A stretch of DNA of 38,084 nt from a virus: positions 1 through 38,084 of the IMG/VR virus record IMGVR_UViG_3300045922_000154; one strand, written 5' to 3'. The translations under genes and the position numbers were made by a program. Below are positions 1 through 9,645 of the stretch, in pieces. The stretch's first letter is position 1. Every line of letters starts with the position of its first letter. A model generated the notes under the pieces. That model saw only the letters and a program-made list of their open reading frames with translations, was not told where the DNA came from and made no database searches.

Positions 1-269
1 CGTATCCTGCCACACCTTAAACCGGGATTCTTCGGCCCGGCGGTACGCATCCAGAATGTCCTCTTCATCCGGCGTATTGAGCGTCCGGAGGGCTGAAGTA
101 AAAATCATGGTTGCGTCACGGACGCGAACCCGGTGTGCCACTGCTTGTGCCCCGATACGGGACAGCGGTTCCAGCGTTGTAATCGTGATACCCGCCGCCT
201 TAAGCATCTCGTCGCCCGGATCGAGCGGCTGCCCACGTACGTCTTCAGCGCCTCGTAGCGCCGGAATAA
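1..269. repeat. Terminal direct repeat, left copy
   Basis: The first 269 bases match 37816-38084 with only two differences (128 A versus 37943 G; 146 T versus 37961 C). The repeat lies inside one long reading frame that continues across it, so it is most simply the overlap of a circular or terminally redundant assembly, not a gene duplication. Both differences change the protein, which suggests a mixed phage population or a sequence that really differs at its two ends. Confidence 0.95.
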
Positions 270-3200
270 TCCGGGTTAGCGGGCGTCGTACGACGTCAGG
301 TACGAAGGGGGCTAACAGGTGTCGGGCAATATCCTCGCCCTTCTTCACTTCATCAGCTTCTGCCGGGTTATACACCGGTCGTCCGTCGGACGTGGTATTA
401 CGCAGCACGTCAACCACCCGTGCCGTGAATAGTTGTTCTCCAACGACCGGGACCGTTGCCTGCTTCAGTCCGGCCAGTGCCCCGCCGTCAGAAAACGCCC
501 GGCTGATGTCACTGATCATCAGGAACGGCACGTAACGACTGAGGTTAATGAAACGATACGTGCCCTCATCATCCTTGACAAAGAACCCGGTCGCATATCT
601 CAACCACCACGGCAGCATCTTACGAGCTTTTTTCTCGTCCTCGTCGTCCAAGTCGCCAAACATCTGCGACATTACTCCGCTCAAACTCGATAGTCCGGCG
701 ATCAGAGCGACAGTACCCGTGTAGCGACGCAGACCCCATAGCAGTTGACTGTATCCCCCCTGTTCACCCGCAGACCACCGACGGAACCCGGTTGTCATAT
801 CGGTCAATCCATAGACCATATTATTGATCTGTGTTCGCAGCATCTCCGCCGAGAACACCGCGAACGGGCCAACAAACCCGGCACGGGCAATCTGCTTGGC
901 CCAGTTCCATGCCCGCATATGTGACATATACGTATTTTTAGCCCGGTCCGCAGCTTCCTTCTCAACCTGTTCCACAGTCCAGTCCGGATAGGCCCGTTGC
1001 AATTCCTTCTTCGCCTCTTCGTAGATCAACAATCGAGCCCGTGTATCGGACAGGTTATATACCGATACCATCGTCCGTAACGGTACACGCGCCCATTTCT
1101 TTAGCAGAGACGGGGACAATAGCTCGATCGAGTCGAGATTCAGTTCACGAGCGGCTTCCACTACATCACGGCCGAACACGCTGTCGTTAAGCAGGCCGTT
1201 GCGCGTATATTCTGCAATCTGATCGCGGACCGCCGGCGACGCATCCAATCGGCCCAACAGAGATTCCAATGCACGACGTACCAAGGGCAACGACTCGATT
1301 TCAGCCATCGCCTGCGCTCGTCCCGGCACGAATACGGATAACAGTCGGCGGGGAGATACAATACCGGTCGCCAGCAGAAACCCAACTTGACCGATATAGT
1401 TAGCCCCGGCGGCCGCAGTACTACCAACCGTCACCGATAATCGGGCAACTGCGTTAGCCCGCATCCACCATCGTACCAGTGCGCTGTTGAGCAGAGCCGG
1501 AGCCTGACGATACTCGATAAAGTGTCGGGCAATCTCTGGTGACGTATAGAACCCGTTTAACGGGTTATTAGGGTCATCAGCCACGATCTTGCGGGTAAAT
1601 ACGCCGGTCGGTTGACGGAACAGCCATTTGCCCGCCCCGGCGTCAGCGACTGCGTTCTGGAACTGCGTTGCCGCGACCAGCGCAATCTGTTTTGCAGTAG
1701 TGAGCGGGAATACGATGCCCGGATCGAGGTTTTCACCCAAAGCAGCACGGAGGGCGTAGGGCACCTTTTTACGTGGCTTTAGAATACCGATCGGCCGACG
1801 ACCAGAGACCGGGATTTCCAGACCGAGCCCGGCCAGTGCCGGACCAAATCGGCCCTCACCGACAATCGCTTCCAGAATACGGCGCATCAATCCTTCTACT
1901 TCGGCCTGACTCAAATCAACGCCAGACTCCTGTGCCCGTTCCCGCACCCACTGTTCATAGTCGGCACGGATCGTGGCATACACTCCTTTGCCAGACATGA
2001 CCGCATCGATCTGCTTCTCCGCATCTTCAAAAATGCGATAACTACGGTTAACGTACACCCCCCGCCGCGACTCGATCACTTCGGCCAGTTCAGGAGACGT
2101 TAGTTTCAGCTGTTCCGCTAGTTCGGTGGATAAGGAGTCGATCATCTCCCGCATCTCACCGATGATACTCCGTACTTCATCCGGCACTTCCAGACGGATG
2201 CCCTTCTCCCCATCAAGTACAATACGGAGTTTCAGCCGCTCCCGCTCCGGCAGCTTGTTATAGGGCACACCGTAGGCGCTACGAATCGCCCGATCAAATC
2301 GGTATAGTACGTCGCGGGATCGAGCACCAATTTCCGCCATCTGCCCCAACATCTGTTCACGGGCGTTACGGATCACGTTGCGAGGCAGATCGGGCACCGT
2401 ATCTTGTACCACCGGCTCTACCAGTCGCTGTGCCGGGGTCAGGGATGGTACTGGACGGAACGGAGCTTCGGTCGCGAACTGTAAGTTTATCAACGTTCGT
2501 GCCCCTTCTTGGGCCCGCTCAAACTCACCACGTACCACTTGGTCGAAAATAATCGCACCGGTTTGGGGCCGGGTTTCCGGGGGGATGAATACCGGTTCTT
2601 CGCCTAATAAAGTGATCGACACCCCGCGTCGGTCCGCCAGTGCGTTGCGTACCAACGGTCGAACCCGCTCCAACTTATCGTGGTTCGTAGCCAGTACTTC
2701 GACCTCAACAATGCCCCCCTCATCGACGACGCGGATACCGCCCTGTTCGATGGCGTTTAGCGTATTCTTCAGTCCCAGATCATGGGCAACATCGTTATGT
2801 CCGGCAGGGGGCACAGTCACCACCCGTCCGTCCGGGGTGACCCAATACCCGTACGGGGTTTTTGGGAACGTGGCTAACTCCGCTTTAGCCTGCAACAGCG
2901 TGTCATTGACAACCCAATCCGGGGCAAGGACCGCTTTCTGCGGGGCATAGACGGTTTTGGCCGGGTTTTTACGGTTCTGCTCTCCATACGGCCCGTAGTT
3001 GACCCACGAGTTCTGCCCACGGGTTTCTGCCGTCATTGCCGGGCGGGCAAGGGCGGAGTACATTTGACTGTGCTGGCGCCACGCATTCTCCTCACCACGA
3101 GGTCCAAAGCCGTACCCCTCTTTGGCGTGTCCAAAGAAATCATGGACCGCCCGGAACACATCATTGGCAAGTACCGTCTTCCCGTCTTCCAACGTTACCG

Positions 3201-6057
3201 GAACCATCATCGGATGGTTGGTCTCGTCCGTTGATCCAAACCCGGTCCGATCCGTCGGATCGTAGTATAAATGCCGGTTGTTCTTCACGTCGGCCATCAT
3301 TTCCGCCGACGATTTATAGGCCGATCCTTCCCCCGTCCACGGTTCGATCTTATACCCGGCTTTGATGATTGCGTTGTATTGCGCAACCGTTTCTTTGATC
3401 AACGCGGCGTAAGAGGCACGGACCCGTGGCGACGACGGGTCATGCGCCGCATTCTCGTACCATTGGGCGATCAATCGCGCCCGTTTGGGGTCTACTGACA
3501 CGTACGTCGTGTCTGGTTCGTAGTTACCGAGGGCGCGTGACGCATAGTCACGGGCAATCTGTTGTACATCGGGGTTAGGGACGGGTAGTTTAGCGGGTTT
3601 GGGGCGGGTTAGCCGGATCGGCTGCCGCCCGAACTGGCGTAGAGTGCGTACTGCTTCATCGACTAGCGGGTCATTGGTCCCCGACCAGACCCGCAGGAAA
3701 TGCTGCCACAGTTCCTTAATGCGGCCCCATACCGTTGGCTCTCGACCTTCCAACGCCTCAATGACACGGGGGTTCTCCGCGAGATGCTCAAACAGGATCG
3801 CCCGTGCCTCATTAGCCTCATATTCATCCCACCACTGTGCCGGGCGGACCGCACTAATCCGGCGCAAAGGCTTCACAGCCTCTTTAGCTTCGCGACGCGC
3901 CCGTGCGACCGCCTCTGGTGGAGCGGCCTGTTCGATCCGCGTCCAGAACTCCGGATAGTAGTTATCCAGCAGATGGGCAAACTCGTGCAGCAGCGTGACA
4001 CGCAGCGTATTTGCGTCCATCGTAATATCAGCGTTAAGGAAAATAACGCCCGGAGTGTCTTTAATGACAAAACCGAAGGTACGTGCCCCGACATTAGTCG
4101 AGCCGACAAAGTACTCGATATGGATGCCCCGGCTCGCAAACACGTCCTTAACCCGTGCCTGCTCTTCAGTACGCGGTTCTTGTCCTAACCGCAACGAACG
4201 GGCATAGGCGTTACGAATCGTGTTGAGCGCCGTCGCCACTCGGACCGGGTCCGGGGCGGTCGTGTAGCGGGTTGTCAGCAGGTCTTGTACCCCGGTTTTA
4301 AGCGCTTGGGTACTCCGTTGGAAGCGCTCTTGTAAACGAGAGCCTAGTGAATCGGGTACTTGGGTCTGGCGTTGTCCTGACACCGGCGGGGTTGGTGGAT
4401 TGCCTGATACCGTTGCGATCGGGGCATTGTCGGTAGCCACTGATGGAGAACGGGTGCCTGCGGCCGCTGGCGGTACATTGGTTGCCGTAGATGAGGGTGT
4501 ATTGGTTACTGTAGAGGGCGGGGTACCGGTTGCCGTCGAGGACGGAACACCGGTCACTGTAGAAGAAGGGGTGTTGGTTACCGTCGAGGTCGAGACGTTG
4601 GTAACCGTAGAAGAAGGAGTGCTGACCGCCGTAGGGGATGAAGTACTGGCTACCGCAGAAGACGGGGTACTAGGCGTCGCTAAGGGGCGACTAGGGACCG
4701 ACGAGGATGAGGCAGTACTTGCTGGGGTTGATGGGGCCGACGGAGCGGCCACAGTAGACGGCGTCGATAGCGCTCGTACCGCTGCCAAGTGTCGCTCGTA
4801 CTTTTTGACGTACTCACTGATCGCCGCTTTCTTCTTCCCCCGGTATGCCGGGTTTTCAGCGATGTATTTTGCTTTCTCGTAGTCCGACGCGAACGACAGC
4901 GGTTGTTTAGTGGATCGGTCAACCGGCGTATACGACGCGAGTGCCGGGGGCGGCGTTGGCGGAGTAAGCGCTTGCTGGAGCTCGTCGTATTGTTGTAGGT
5001 CCTGTGCCGTAGCAACGCCCGACACTACATTGGTTGGTAATGGCAGTACGTCTTCTACCGCAGCGCCGGTTTCGGGGGCTGGAGATTCCGGTTGTACTGC
5101 TACGGCTGGTTCATCCGTTGTCAGAGTCTCCGGCAAGTTGCCCGGTCGTTCGTCAATCGGGGCATAGCCGGGGGCCGTAGTACGTCCCGTTGCCCGCTCC
5201 ACCCCGATCTGAACCAACGGCGCCGCGCCTTCACCGAACGCGCCATAATACGCCGATAATAGTACCGACTGTACTGCTTGTTTGACTTGATCTGATTCCG
5301 GGTTGAGCCCGACCTTTAGTGCTTCTTCGACCACTTGCTGGGCGCCCTCGGTCCCTGCACCAGTCGATGCTGCCCACGCCAATTTACCTAGCAGAGATTT
5401 GGCATAAGCCGGACCCTGCCCTCGTGCCAGTCGTTGAAACGGGGCAAACTTTTCGATCGCGGTCTGTGCCGCCGCATTCACCACACCAAGGCCGATCGCA
5501 GCCCGGTTACGCTCCCCCTCCGTCAGGTCCGGGTACTTCTCCCGTAACAGCTGATCATAATCCGCCGCACTGCTGCCGGCCGTCGTCGTGCCGATCAGGC
5601 CCAACGCCAATGCCGGACTAATAAATGCCGTCGCTGACTGTGCGATCGACGGGCCCACATTACGCACAATGCCCGCCGGGCCAAGGGGGCGTTCCTGAGC
5701 CGCTTGAGACGGGGCAAATAGCTCCTCAGCCTTTTCTCGTAGAATATCAGACGCTTGTGCAGAACGGATATATGGCGTCGGATCAGCGCCTAACAGCTCA
5801 GCCCCCGCCCCAACCCCACGATAGAAAGTACTGGCCGCACCGGTCAACGTCTGAGACAGGGCACGGGGCACCGTTTGTAGCAGCTCTTTAGCGACCCCGC
5901 CCGTCTCCTGTAGTACGGTCGCCCCGATACCCGGCGATGCCTCATCGATGGCCATCGCAAGGCGATCGATGCGGTCGGCATTGCCGGACGCCGGGTTGCC
6001 CCCGTCCGACGCAGGGGCCGGGGCAATCCCATTGGCCAATTGGTCAATACGATCCAT
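1..6057 (-). CDS. Giant polyvalent internal virion/ejection protein (main part; C-terminus at 37537-37815)
   Basis: This frame is open from an ATG at 6057 (GGAGG five bases upstream) to base 1 and continues through the terminal repeat to a TGA at 37537, giving about 2,111 aa. Residues ~95-270 are helical and Ala/Gly-rich with hydrophobic stretches. Residues ~430-580 are a Ser/Thr/Pro linker with near 10-residue repeats. A zinc-metallopeptidase motif HEFAH is at 691-695, followed by Glu-rich helices. Around 955-1030 is a block containing VHDFFGH and a downstream ETRGQNSW, a pattern I associate with phage polyvalent proteins. The C-terminal ~700 residues are helical with hydrophobic segments, resembling the large polyvalent protein-associated (LPD38-like) region. 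Its position after two other virion proteins suggests ejection with the DNA. The metalloprotease may act on a host target or virion proteins. The domain names are inferred; the open frame and HExxH are seen directly. Confidence 0.85.
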   Translation of the reverse strand, partial: MDRIDQLANGIAPAPASDGGNPASGNADRIDRLAMAIDEASPGIGATVLQETGGVAKELLQTVPRALSQTLTGAASTFYRGVGAGAELLGADPTPYIRSAQASDILREKAEELFAPSQAAQERPLGPAGIVRNVGPSIAQSATAFISPALALGLIGTTTAGSSAADYDQLLREKYPDLTEGERNRAAIGLGVVNAAAQTAIEKFAPFQRLARGQGPAYAKSLLGKLAWAASTGAGTEGAQQVVEEALKVGLNPESDQVKQAVQSVLLSAYYGAFGEGAAPLVQIGVERATGRTTAPGYAPIDERPGNLPETLTTDEPAVAVQPESPAPETGAAVEDVLPLPTNVVSGVATAQDLQQYDELQQALTPPTPPPALASYTPVDRSTKQPLSFASDYEKAKYIAENPAYRGKKKAAISEYVKKYERHLAAVRALSTPSTVAAPSAPSTPASTASSSSVPSRPLATPSTPSSAVASTSSPTAVSTPSSTVTNVSTSTVTNTPSSTVTGVPSSTATGTPPSTVTNTPSSTATNVPPAAAGTRSPSVATDNAPIATVSGNPPTPPVSGQRQTQVPDSLGSRLQERFQRSTQALKTGVQDLLTTRYTTAPDPVRVATALNTIRNAYARSLRLGQEPRTEEQARVKDVFASRGIHIEYFVGSTNVGARTFGFVIKDTPGVIFLNADITMDANTLRVTLLHEFAHLLDNYYPEFWTRIEQAAPPEAVARARREAKEAVKPLRRISAVRPAQWWDEYEANEARAILFEHLAENPRVIEALEGREPTVWGRIKELWQHFLRVWSGTNDPLVDEAVRTLRQFGRQPIRLTRPKPAKLPVPNPDVQQIARDYASRALGNYEPDTTYVSVDPKRARLIAQWYENAAHDPSSPRVRASYAALIKETVAQYNAIIKAGYKIEPWTGEGSAYKSSAEMMADVKNNRHLYYDPTDRTGFGSTDETNHPMMVPVTLEDGKTVLANDVFRAVHDFFGHAKEGYGFGPRGEENAWRQHSQMYSALARPAMTAETRGQNSWVNYGPYGEQNRKNPAKTVYAPQKAVLAPDWVVNDTLLQAKAELATFPKTPYGYWVTPDGRVVTVPPAGHNDVAHDLGLKNTLNAIEQGGIRVVDEGGIVEVEVLATNHDKLERVRPLVRNALADRRGVSITLLGEEPVFIPPETRPQTGAIIFDQVVRGEFERAQEGARTLINLQFATEAPFRPVPSLTPAQRLVEPVVQDTVPDLPRNVIRNAREQMLGQMAEIGARSRDVLYRFDRAIRSAYGVPYNKLPERERLKLRIVLDGEKGIRLEVPDEVRSIIGEMREMIDSLSTELAEQLKLTSPELAEVIESRRGVYVNRSYRIFEDAEKQIDAVMSGKGVYATIRADYEQWVRERAQESGVDLSQAEVEGLMRRILEAIVGEGRFGPALAGLGLEIPVSGRRPIGILKPRKKVPYALRAALGENLDPGIVFPLTTAKQIALVAATQFQNAVADAGAGKWLFRQPTGVFTRKIVADDPNNPLNGFYTSPEIARHFIEYRQAPALLNSALVRWWMRANAVARLSVTVGSTAAAGANYIGQVGFLLATGIVSPRRLLSVFVPGRAQAMAEIESLPLVRRALESLLGRLDASPAVRDQIAEYTRNGLLNDSVFGRDVVEAARELNLDSIELLSPSLLKKWARVPLRTMVSVYNLSDTRARLLIYEEAKKELQRAYPDWTVEQVEKEAADRAKNTYMSHMRAWNWAKQIARAGFVGPFAVFSAEMLRTQINNMVYGLTDMTTGFRRWSAGEQGGYSQLLWGLRRYTGTVALIAGLSSLSGVMSQMFGDLDDEDEKKARKMLPWWLRYATGFFVKDDEGTYRFINLSRYVPFLMISDISRAFSDGGALAGLKQATVPVVGEQLFTARVVDVLRNTTSDGRPVYNPAEADEVKKGEDIARHLLAPFVPDVVRRPLTRIIPALRGAEDVRGQPLDPGDEMLKAAGITITTLEPLSRIGAQAVAHRVRVRDATMIFTSALRTLNTPDEEDILDAYRRAEESRFKVWQDT
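4471..4670 (-). repeat. Imperfect ~30-bp tandem repeats encoding a Ser/Thr/Pro linker
   Basis: Within the giant gene, a unit of about 30 bases recurs roughly six times with substitutions. On the minus strand it encodes variants of TPSSTVTN (residues ~460-530). The repeat forms a flexible linker before the metallopeptidase domain and is a likely site of length variation by slippage or recombination. Confidence 0.75.
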
Positions 6058-6071
6058 TTACGCCTCCACAA

Positions 6072-6944
6072 TCACTGATAGGACCAGCGGCGACGCGATA
6101 CCAGATAACGGGCACCGTCTTTTACCGCCGGGTCGGATACCGGGCGCCCCAAAACACGGGACGCAACCTGTAGCGCTGAGATCAAGATATAGTCCGGGGC
6201 GGGGGCATTCGGTTGGGGGGCAAGGGGCAGTACCTTTGCTGATTCGGTTAGCGCACTCACCGCCTCTGGCGATAGTGTTGCCGGGGCTGGTACCACCGGG
6301 GTCGGGGCTGGACGGGGGGCCGAAGGCGTTTCACGGTCATCACCCTGTAGACGGCGGATCAGCTCCGATTGCAGGCGACGTACCCGCTCCACCTCGGCCG
6401 GATCGTAGCCGGGTTGCACTTCACCGTACGCATTCACTGCGGATTTCAAATAACGTTCGTACACCCCGTACTGACGCGACAGATCTTGAACCGACGTATC
6501 TTTTGGCGGGGCAAGGTTTGAAGCCGGGATACGCCCCGTCGCACGATAGGCCAGTAAAGCGCGGTCCCGATCAGTTGGATCGGGGTACACCCGGTCCAAC
6601 AAGCTCAATACTTCCTCATCCCGTTCTGGCGTCGCAGCACGAGCCGGCGGTTGGTCACGACGTAGCTCTAATGACTGGCGCCGTAATGCCAACTCCGCCT
6701 CATCACGGGCCTGCTGCTGTGCCCTCGCGGCAGCCGCCGCATCCTGTTGCGCTCGCAGACGGTCGTATTCCAATGCGGCTTGAATCCGCCGTGCCTGTGA
6801 CTCGTCAACCGCCCTTTGTTGCTCCAGCATCAGCTGGGCGCGTTTGAGATTCGCATCCTCGGTACGACGCAATGCCTCCCCCGTTCCTGCCAACTGCGCT
6901 GCTTGCAGGATCGAATAGGGAGTATAATCAATCGTAATGGCCAT
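6072..6944 (-). CDS. Internal virion protein, coiled-coil rich
   Basis: This 290-aa protein starts at ATG 6944, with AAGG six bases upstream overlapping the stop of the preceding gene. Residues ~25-105 are a long Ala/Gln/Glu/Arg-rich helix (segments such as RAQQDAAAAARAQQQA). The C-terminal third is Pro/Ala-rich and then helical. There are no catalytic motifs or membrane segments. It lies between a second helical virion protein and the giant ejection protein, in the place where T7-like phages encode the internal core proteins. A role in the internal core or the ejected channel is inferred from order and composition; no specific family was recognised. Confidence 0.7.
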   Translation of the reverse strand: MAITIDYTPYSILQAAQLAGTGEALRRTEDANLKRAQLMLEQQRAVDESQARRIQAALEYDRLRAQQDAAAAARAQQQARDEAELALRRQSLELRRDQPPARAATPERDEEVLSLLDRVYPDPTDRDRALLAYRATGRIPASNLAPPKDTSVQDLSRQYGVYERYLKSAVNAYGEVQPGYDPAEVERVRRLQSELIRRLQGDDRETPSAPRPAPTPVVPAPATLSPEAVSALTESAKVLPLAPQPNAPAPDYILISALQVASRVLGRPVSDPAVKDGARYLVSRRRWSYQ

Positions 6945-6952
6945 TGACCGCC

Positions 6953-7864
6953 TTACTTGCTAGAGGTAGAAGACTTGCCGTAATACTTCTCCCATTGCGC
7001 CCGCGTGATATATCCGCCTAATCCCATATTGGATCGAGGATCGTATACCAGATCATCGCGGTTCGATACCACTTTGCCCGTTTTGTTGTCCTTGATGATA
7101 ATCGTACCAGACGGGGCATATTGATAGCCACCGGTCGTGGATGACGAGGGTGCCGGTGTATCATACCGGGTCGCTGACCCGCCGAATGACACCGGCGTCG
7201 TAGAGGGACCAAAATAGCCGCCTACTGCCGCATTGGGGTTACCACCACTACCGCCGCCACCCCCGCTGGAAAACGGTGACGAGCCAAATGCCCCGGAACT
7301 GCTACTGATCGCCGGTGCGCCACCGGAAATACCGGAACTCGATTGGTTGCCCGATGCAACACCCATCATCGACGTAAGGGGATTCACCGACACCCCCGCC
7401 GGCTGATTGGCAGCCGCCTGACGAATAGCCTCGGCAATCGACGATAGATTCGGGGCAACGTCGTTACGGGCATAGATTGCAGAGGCTAGAGTCTCAGTAT
7501 TCCGATTGATCTGATTGGTCCGCAGCGCGGCCAGCTGTGACGCGAGATCGTTCATGCCCCGGTTATACGTCTCCTGATTGCCCCGTTGCAGGGCATCGAG
7601 AATCGTCGTGTTACTGAGCCCACGACTGATCGCCGACTGCAACGTACCCCCTTGTGCACGCTGCAGATCCCGCCGTAAGTCCTGCCGACGCGACAGACCG
7701 GCATTACGCAGCTCGTCAAGAGCCGCCCGTCCGCCGGACTGAAGGGTCCGGATCTGCGATTTATACCGCTGCTCATTGGCACGTTTAGCCTCGTCAGCCG
7801 CCTTAATTGCGTCATTGATGAGGGAGTTACCACCGAGGATAGGGGTCGATGAGATTGCGGGCAT
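6953..7864 (-). CDS. Internal virion protein, helical N-terminus and Gly/Ser-rich C-terminus
   Basis: This 303-aa protein has residues ~15-155 strongly helical with many Arg/Gln/Ala (for example AIKAADEAKRANEQRYKSQ), followed by a Gly/Ser-rich low-complexity stretch (~165-260) and a short tail containing TRAQWEKYYG. It resembles the gp14-type internal proteins of podoviruses in size and character, but identification is by context. No good ribosome binding site precedes the ATG at 7864. Instead a TTGACT-17-TATAAT promoter ends six bases upstream, so the message is probably leaderless and this gene heads its own transcript with the next two virion genes. Confidence 0.72.
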   Translation of the reverse strand: MPAISSTPILGGNSLINDAIKAADEAKRANEQRYKSQIRTLQSGGRAALDELRNAGLSRRQDLRRDLQRAQGGTLQSAISRGLSNTTILDALQRGNQETYNRGMNDLASQLAALRTNQINRNTETLASAIYARNDVAPNLSSIAEAIRQAAANQPAGVSVNPLTSMMGVASGNQSSSGISGGAPAISSSSGAFGSSPFSSGGGGGSGGNPNAAVGGYFGPSTTPVSFGGSATRYDTPAPSSSTTGGYQYAPSGTIIIKDNKTGKVVSNRDDLVYDPRSNMGLGGYITRAQWEKYYGKSSTSSK

Positions 7865-7870
7865 AGTCTC

Positions 7871-7899
7871 ATTATACCCTTAAAGACGGGCCTAGTCAA
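7871..7899 (-). promoter_or_regulatory. Sigma70-type promoter giving a leaderless mRNA
   Basis: On the minus strand, TTGACT (7899-7894) is followed by a 17-base spacer and a perfect TATAAT (7876-7871). Only six bases separate the -10 from the ATG at 7864, so the predicted start site coincides with the start codon. It drives the internal virion protein operon. Confidence 0.8.
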
Positions 7900-7920
7900 C
7901 CTATTTTTACTAAATTAACA

Positions 7921-8802
7921 CTATATTGCGTTCCCGTTACGGGTCACCTTCTCCCATTTTACCGTAGTCCGGTTGTTCGGCCACCGCACATTGCCATAGA
8001 ACTGCACGTTCTCTAGCGAAATCTTGGTCGAATAGGAATGGCCTTCGCTCCCGATTGACGACGCAAACCCGATACGGGAATTACGGATTGTTGCCCCCGT
8101 ACCATGTAATCGCAACGCCGGGCCGCCGTTAATCTGGTCCCCCTTCGCCGGGTTCAGCCATGAAAAAATGATTGAATCCTCGATAGTAACATCGACGGCC
8201 CCATATGTCCTAATCACATGTTCAAACAACGGACTGCCCAGTTGGCAGTTACGGATCGTAATCGTCGATGCTAAAGACGGGTCGTCGCTAATCGGCGGCG
8301 GCGTAACCGAGAAGTCGCGTGTTTCAAGATAGATCCCGTATCGGGTGACCGCCGGGGCAACCACCTTCCACCCCTTGCTACGCAACTCCGGCGTCATTAC
8401 ACCACGGATACGCACTCCCTGTGCGTTCTGTAGCAAATCAGCCAATACAACGTTTTCTAACAGGATATGAACCGGACCACCGACTGCGTATTCCAAAATC
8501 CCCCGTCCATTATAGATGGTGGTATTCCGGATCGTGACACTGCGCAATCCGTCGCGGGCTGTGGGCCGGATCAAATACTGCCCTTCTAAGCTGATCGCCT
8601 TGTTTTCAATCACCACATCCGGCCCGGTATACGGCTTCTCCAGACGCTCTTCATGTGGCGCCGTTTGAACCGGTTGCTGAGCCCTTAACTTATCCTCCAA
8701 CATCGCAATCTGTTGGTCTTTCTCCAACAACAAGGACTCGTATTCAGCCTCACGGGCCTTTACTTTCTTAATCACCGCATCAAAATCGCTATACTCCAAC
8801 AT
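7921..8802 (-). CDS. Tail spike/fibre with coiled-coil N-terminus and parallel beta-helix
   Basis: This 293-aa protein starts at ATG 8802, preceded by AGGAGG four bases upstream. Residues 5-45 form a heptad-patterned coiled coil (EYESLLLEKDQQIAMLEDKL), typical of trimeric fibres. From about 60 onward, short repeating rungs such as VTIRNTTI, ITIRNCQL, VTIEDSII and ATIRNSRI match a right-handed parallel beta-helix of the pectate-lyase/tailspike type. No catalytic triad could be assigned, so glycan binding or cleavage is inferred only from the fold. It is the last of three consecutive receptor-binding genes. Confidence 0.78.
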   Translation of the reverse strand: MLEYSDFDAVIKKVKAREAEYESLLLEKDQQIAMLEDKLRAQQPVQTAPHEERLEKPYTGPDVVIENKAISLEGQYLIRPTARDGLRSVTIRNTTIYNGRGILEYAVGGPVHILLENVVLADLLQNAQGVRIRGVMTPELRSKGWKVVAPAVTRYGIYLETRDFSVTPPPISDDPSLASTITIRNCQLGSPLFEHVIRTYGAVDVTIEDSIIFSWLNPAKGDQINGGPALRLHGTGATIRNSRIGFASSIGSEGHSYSTKISLENVQFYGNVRWPNNRTTVKWEKVTRNGNAI

Positions 8803-8810
8803 ACTGCCTC

Positions 8811-9644
8811 CTATGAAATACTAACAAACAAATAGTACATCTGTGCTCGATTCGTCGCGGTAGCCCCAGAAAATGTCACGCTAACACGGATCAACTGCGT
8901 TACAGTAGTATCAATTGTAACCACCGTTGACGTGAATGGCAAGACCAGATTAGTCGGTAAATATGCCCCGCCACCGCCAGAATACTGACCACTGGTCCCG
9001 GTCGAGATAATACCGATCTCGGCCTCCAACATCCAGTTACGATTCAAACTGGCGGAAGCTAATGGGGACTGACCCCCCGTGTCAACAACCAGATTCGAAC
9101 CGACGTATAGACGTAGTTGAATGGTTGATCCAGAGTCCAGACCGTAACGACCCCCGGCCCGGATTGTCAGTCGTTCCCCGGCCGTCAAACGATCTGCCGG
9201 GATCGTGTATTGCTGGTTGGTGTCAAAAAAAGTCTCTGCAGTCGTATTGGCGACAATCGCCGACGCTGTAAGCCGGTTGATCCGGGTTACCGGCCTCCAC
9301 CGTACCCCCTCGATCGCCGAAGAGTCGGCCACCAGCTGTGACCCATCGCTCCCAACCGCAAGACGTGTATTCGCGGAAGCAGTACGTACTAACAGATCGC
9401 CCTTGGTCGTTAATCCGCCAAGTTTTGCCAGTCCAATGCCCCCATCCGGTACCAGTAGACCCGACGCCGACCGCTGAATCGTCGTACCGTCAACCTTCAC
9501 CCTCGACGCACCACTGCCGCCGTCTTCAATGCACGGATCGGTCGCCAACAACAGTTTACCGAACGTGACTGCGGTATCGGCAATCTTGGCCGTTGTTACT
9601 GCCGCGTCACGGATTTGCGGGGTTTTGATCGTCGTTACTGCCAT
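8811..9644 (-). CDS. Tail fibre protein with C-terminal receptor-binding head
   Basis: This 277-aa protein carries the fibre motif LTTKGDLLVRTASANTRLAVG near residues 78-98, shared almost word for word with the neighbouring fibre (9646-10812). That motif region usually marks the end of a phage fibre shaft. The C-terminal ~150 residues are beta-rich with a Gly-rich loop (SGQYSGGGGAYL) and probably form the head domain. The N-terminus (KTPQIRDAAVTTAKIADTAV) resembles short trimerising shaft segments. It follows its neighbour by one base, so the fibres are co-expressed and may assemble into a branched structure. Confidence 0.75.
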   Translation of the reverse strand: MAVTTIKTPQIRDAAVTTAKIADTAVTFGKLLLATDPCIEDGGSGASRVKVDGTTIQRSASGLLVPDGGIGLAKLGGLTTKGDLLVRTASANTRLAVGSDGSQLVADSSAIEGVRWRPVTRINRLTASAIVANTTAETFFDTNQQYTIPADRLTAGERLTIRAGGRYGLDSGSTIQLRLYVGSNLVVDTGGQSPLASASLNRNWMLEAEIGIISTGTSGQYSGGGGAYLPTNLVLPFTSTVVTIDTTVTQLIRVSVTFSGATATNRAQMYYLFVSIS

Positions 9645-9645
9645 C

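Noticed and set aside
4400-4882. A Val/Glu/Gly-repeat plus-strand reading frame
   Set aside because: It is the complement of the Ser/Thr/Pro repeat linker in the giant gene and lacks a ribosome binding site.
5948-6847. A 299-aa plus-strand reading frame
   Set aside because: It is antisense to the well-supported virion protein at 6072-6944 and the start of the giant gene, and is rich in Pro/Arg/His as expected for a shadow frame.
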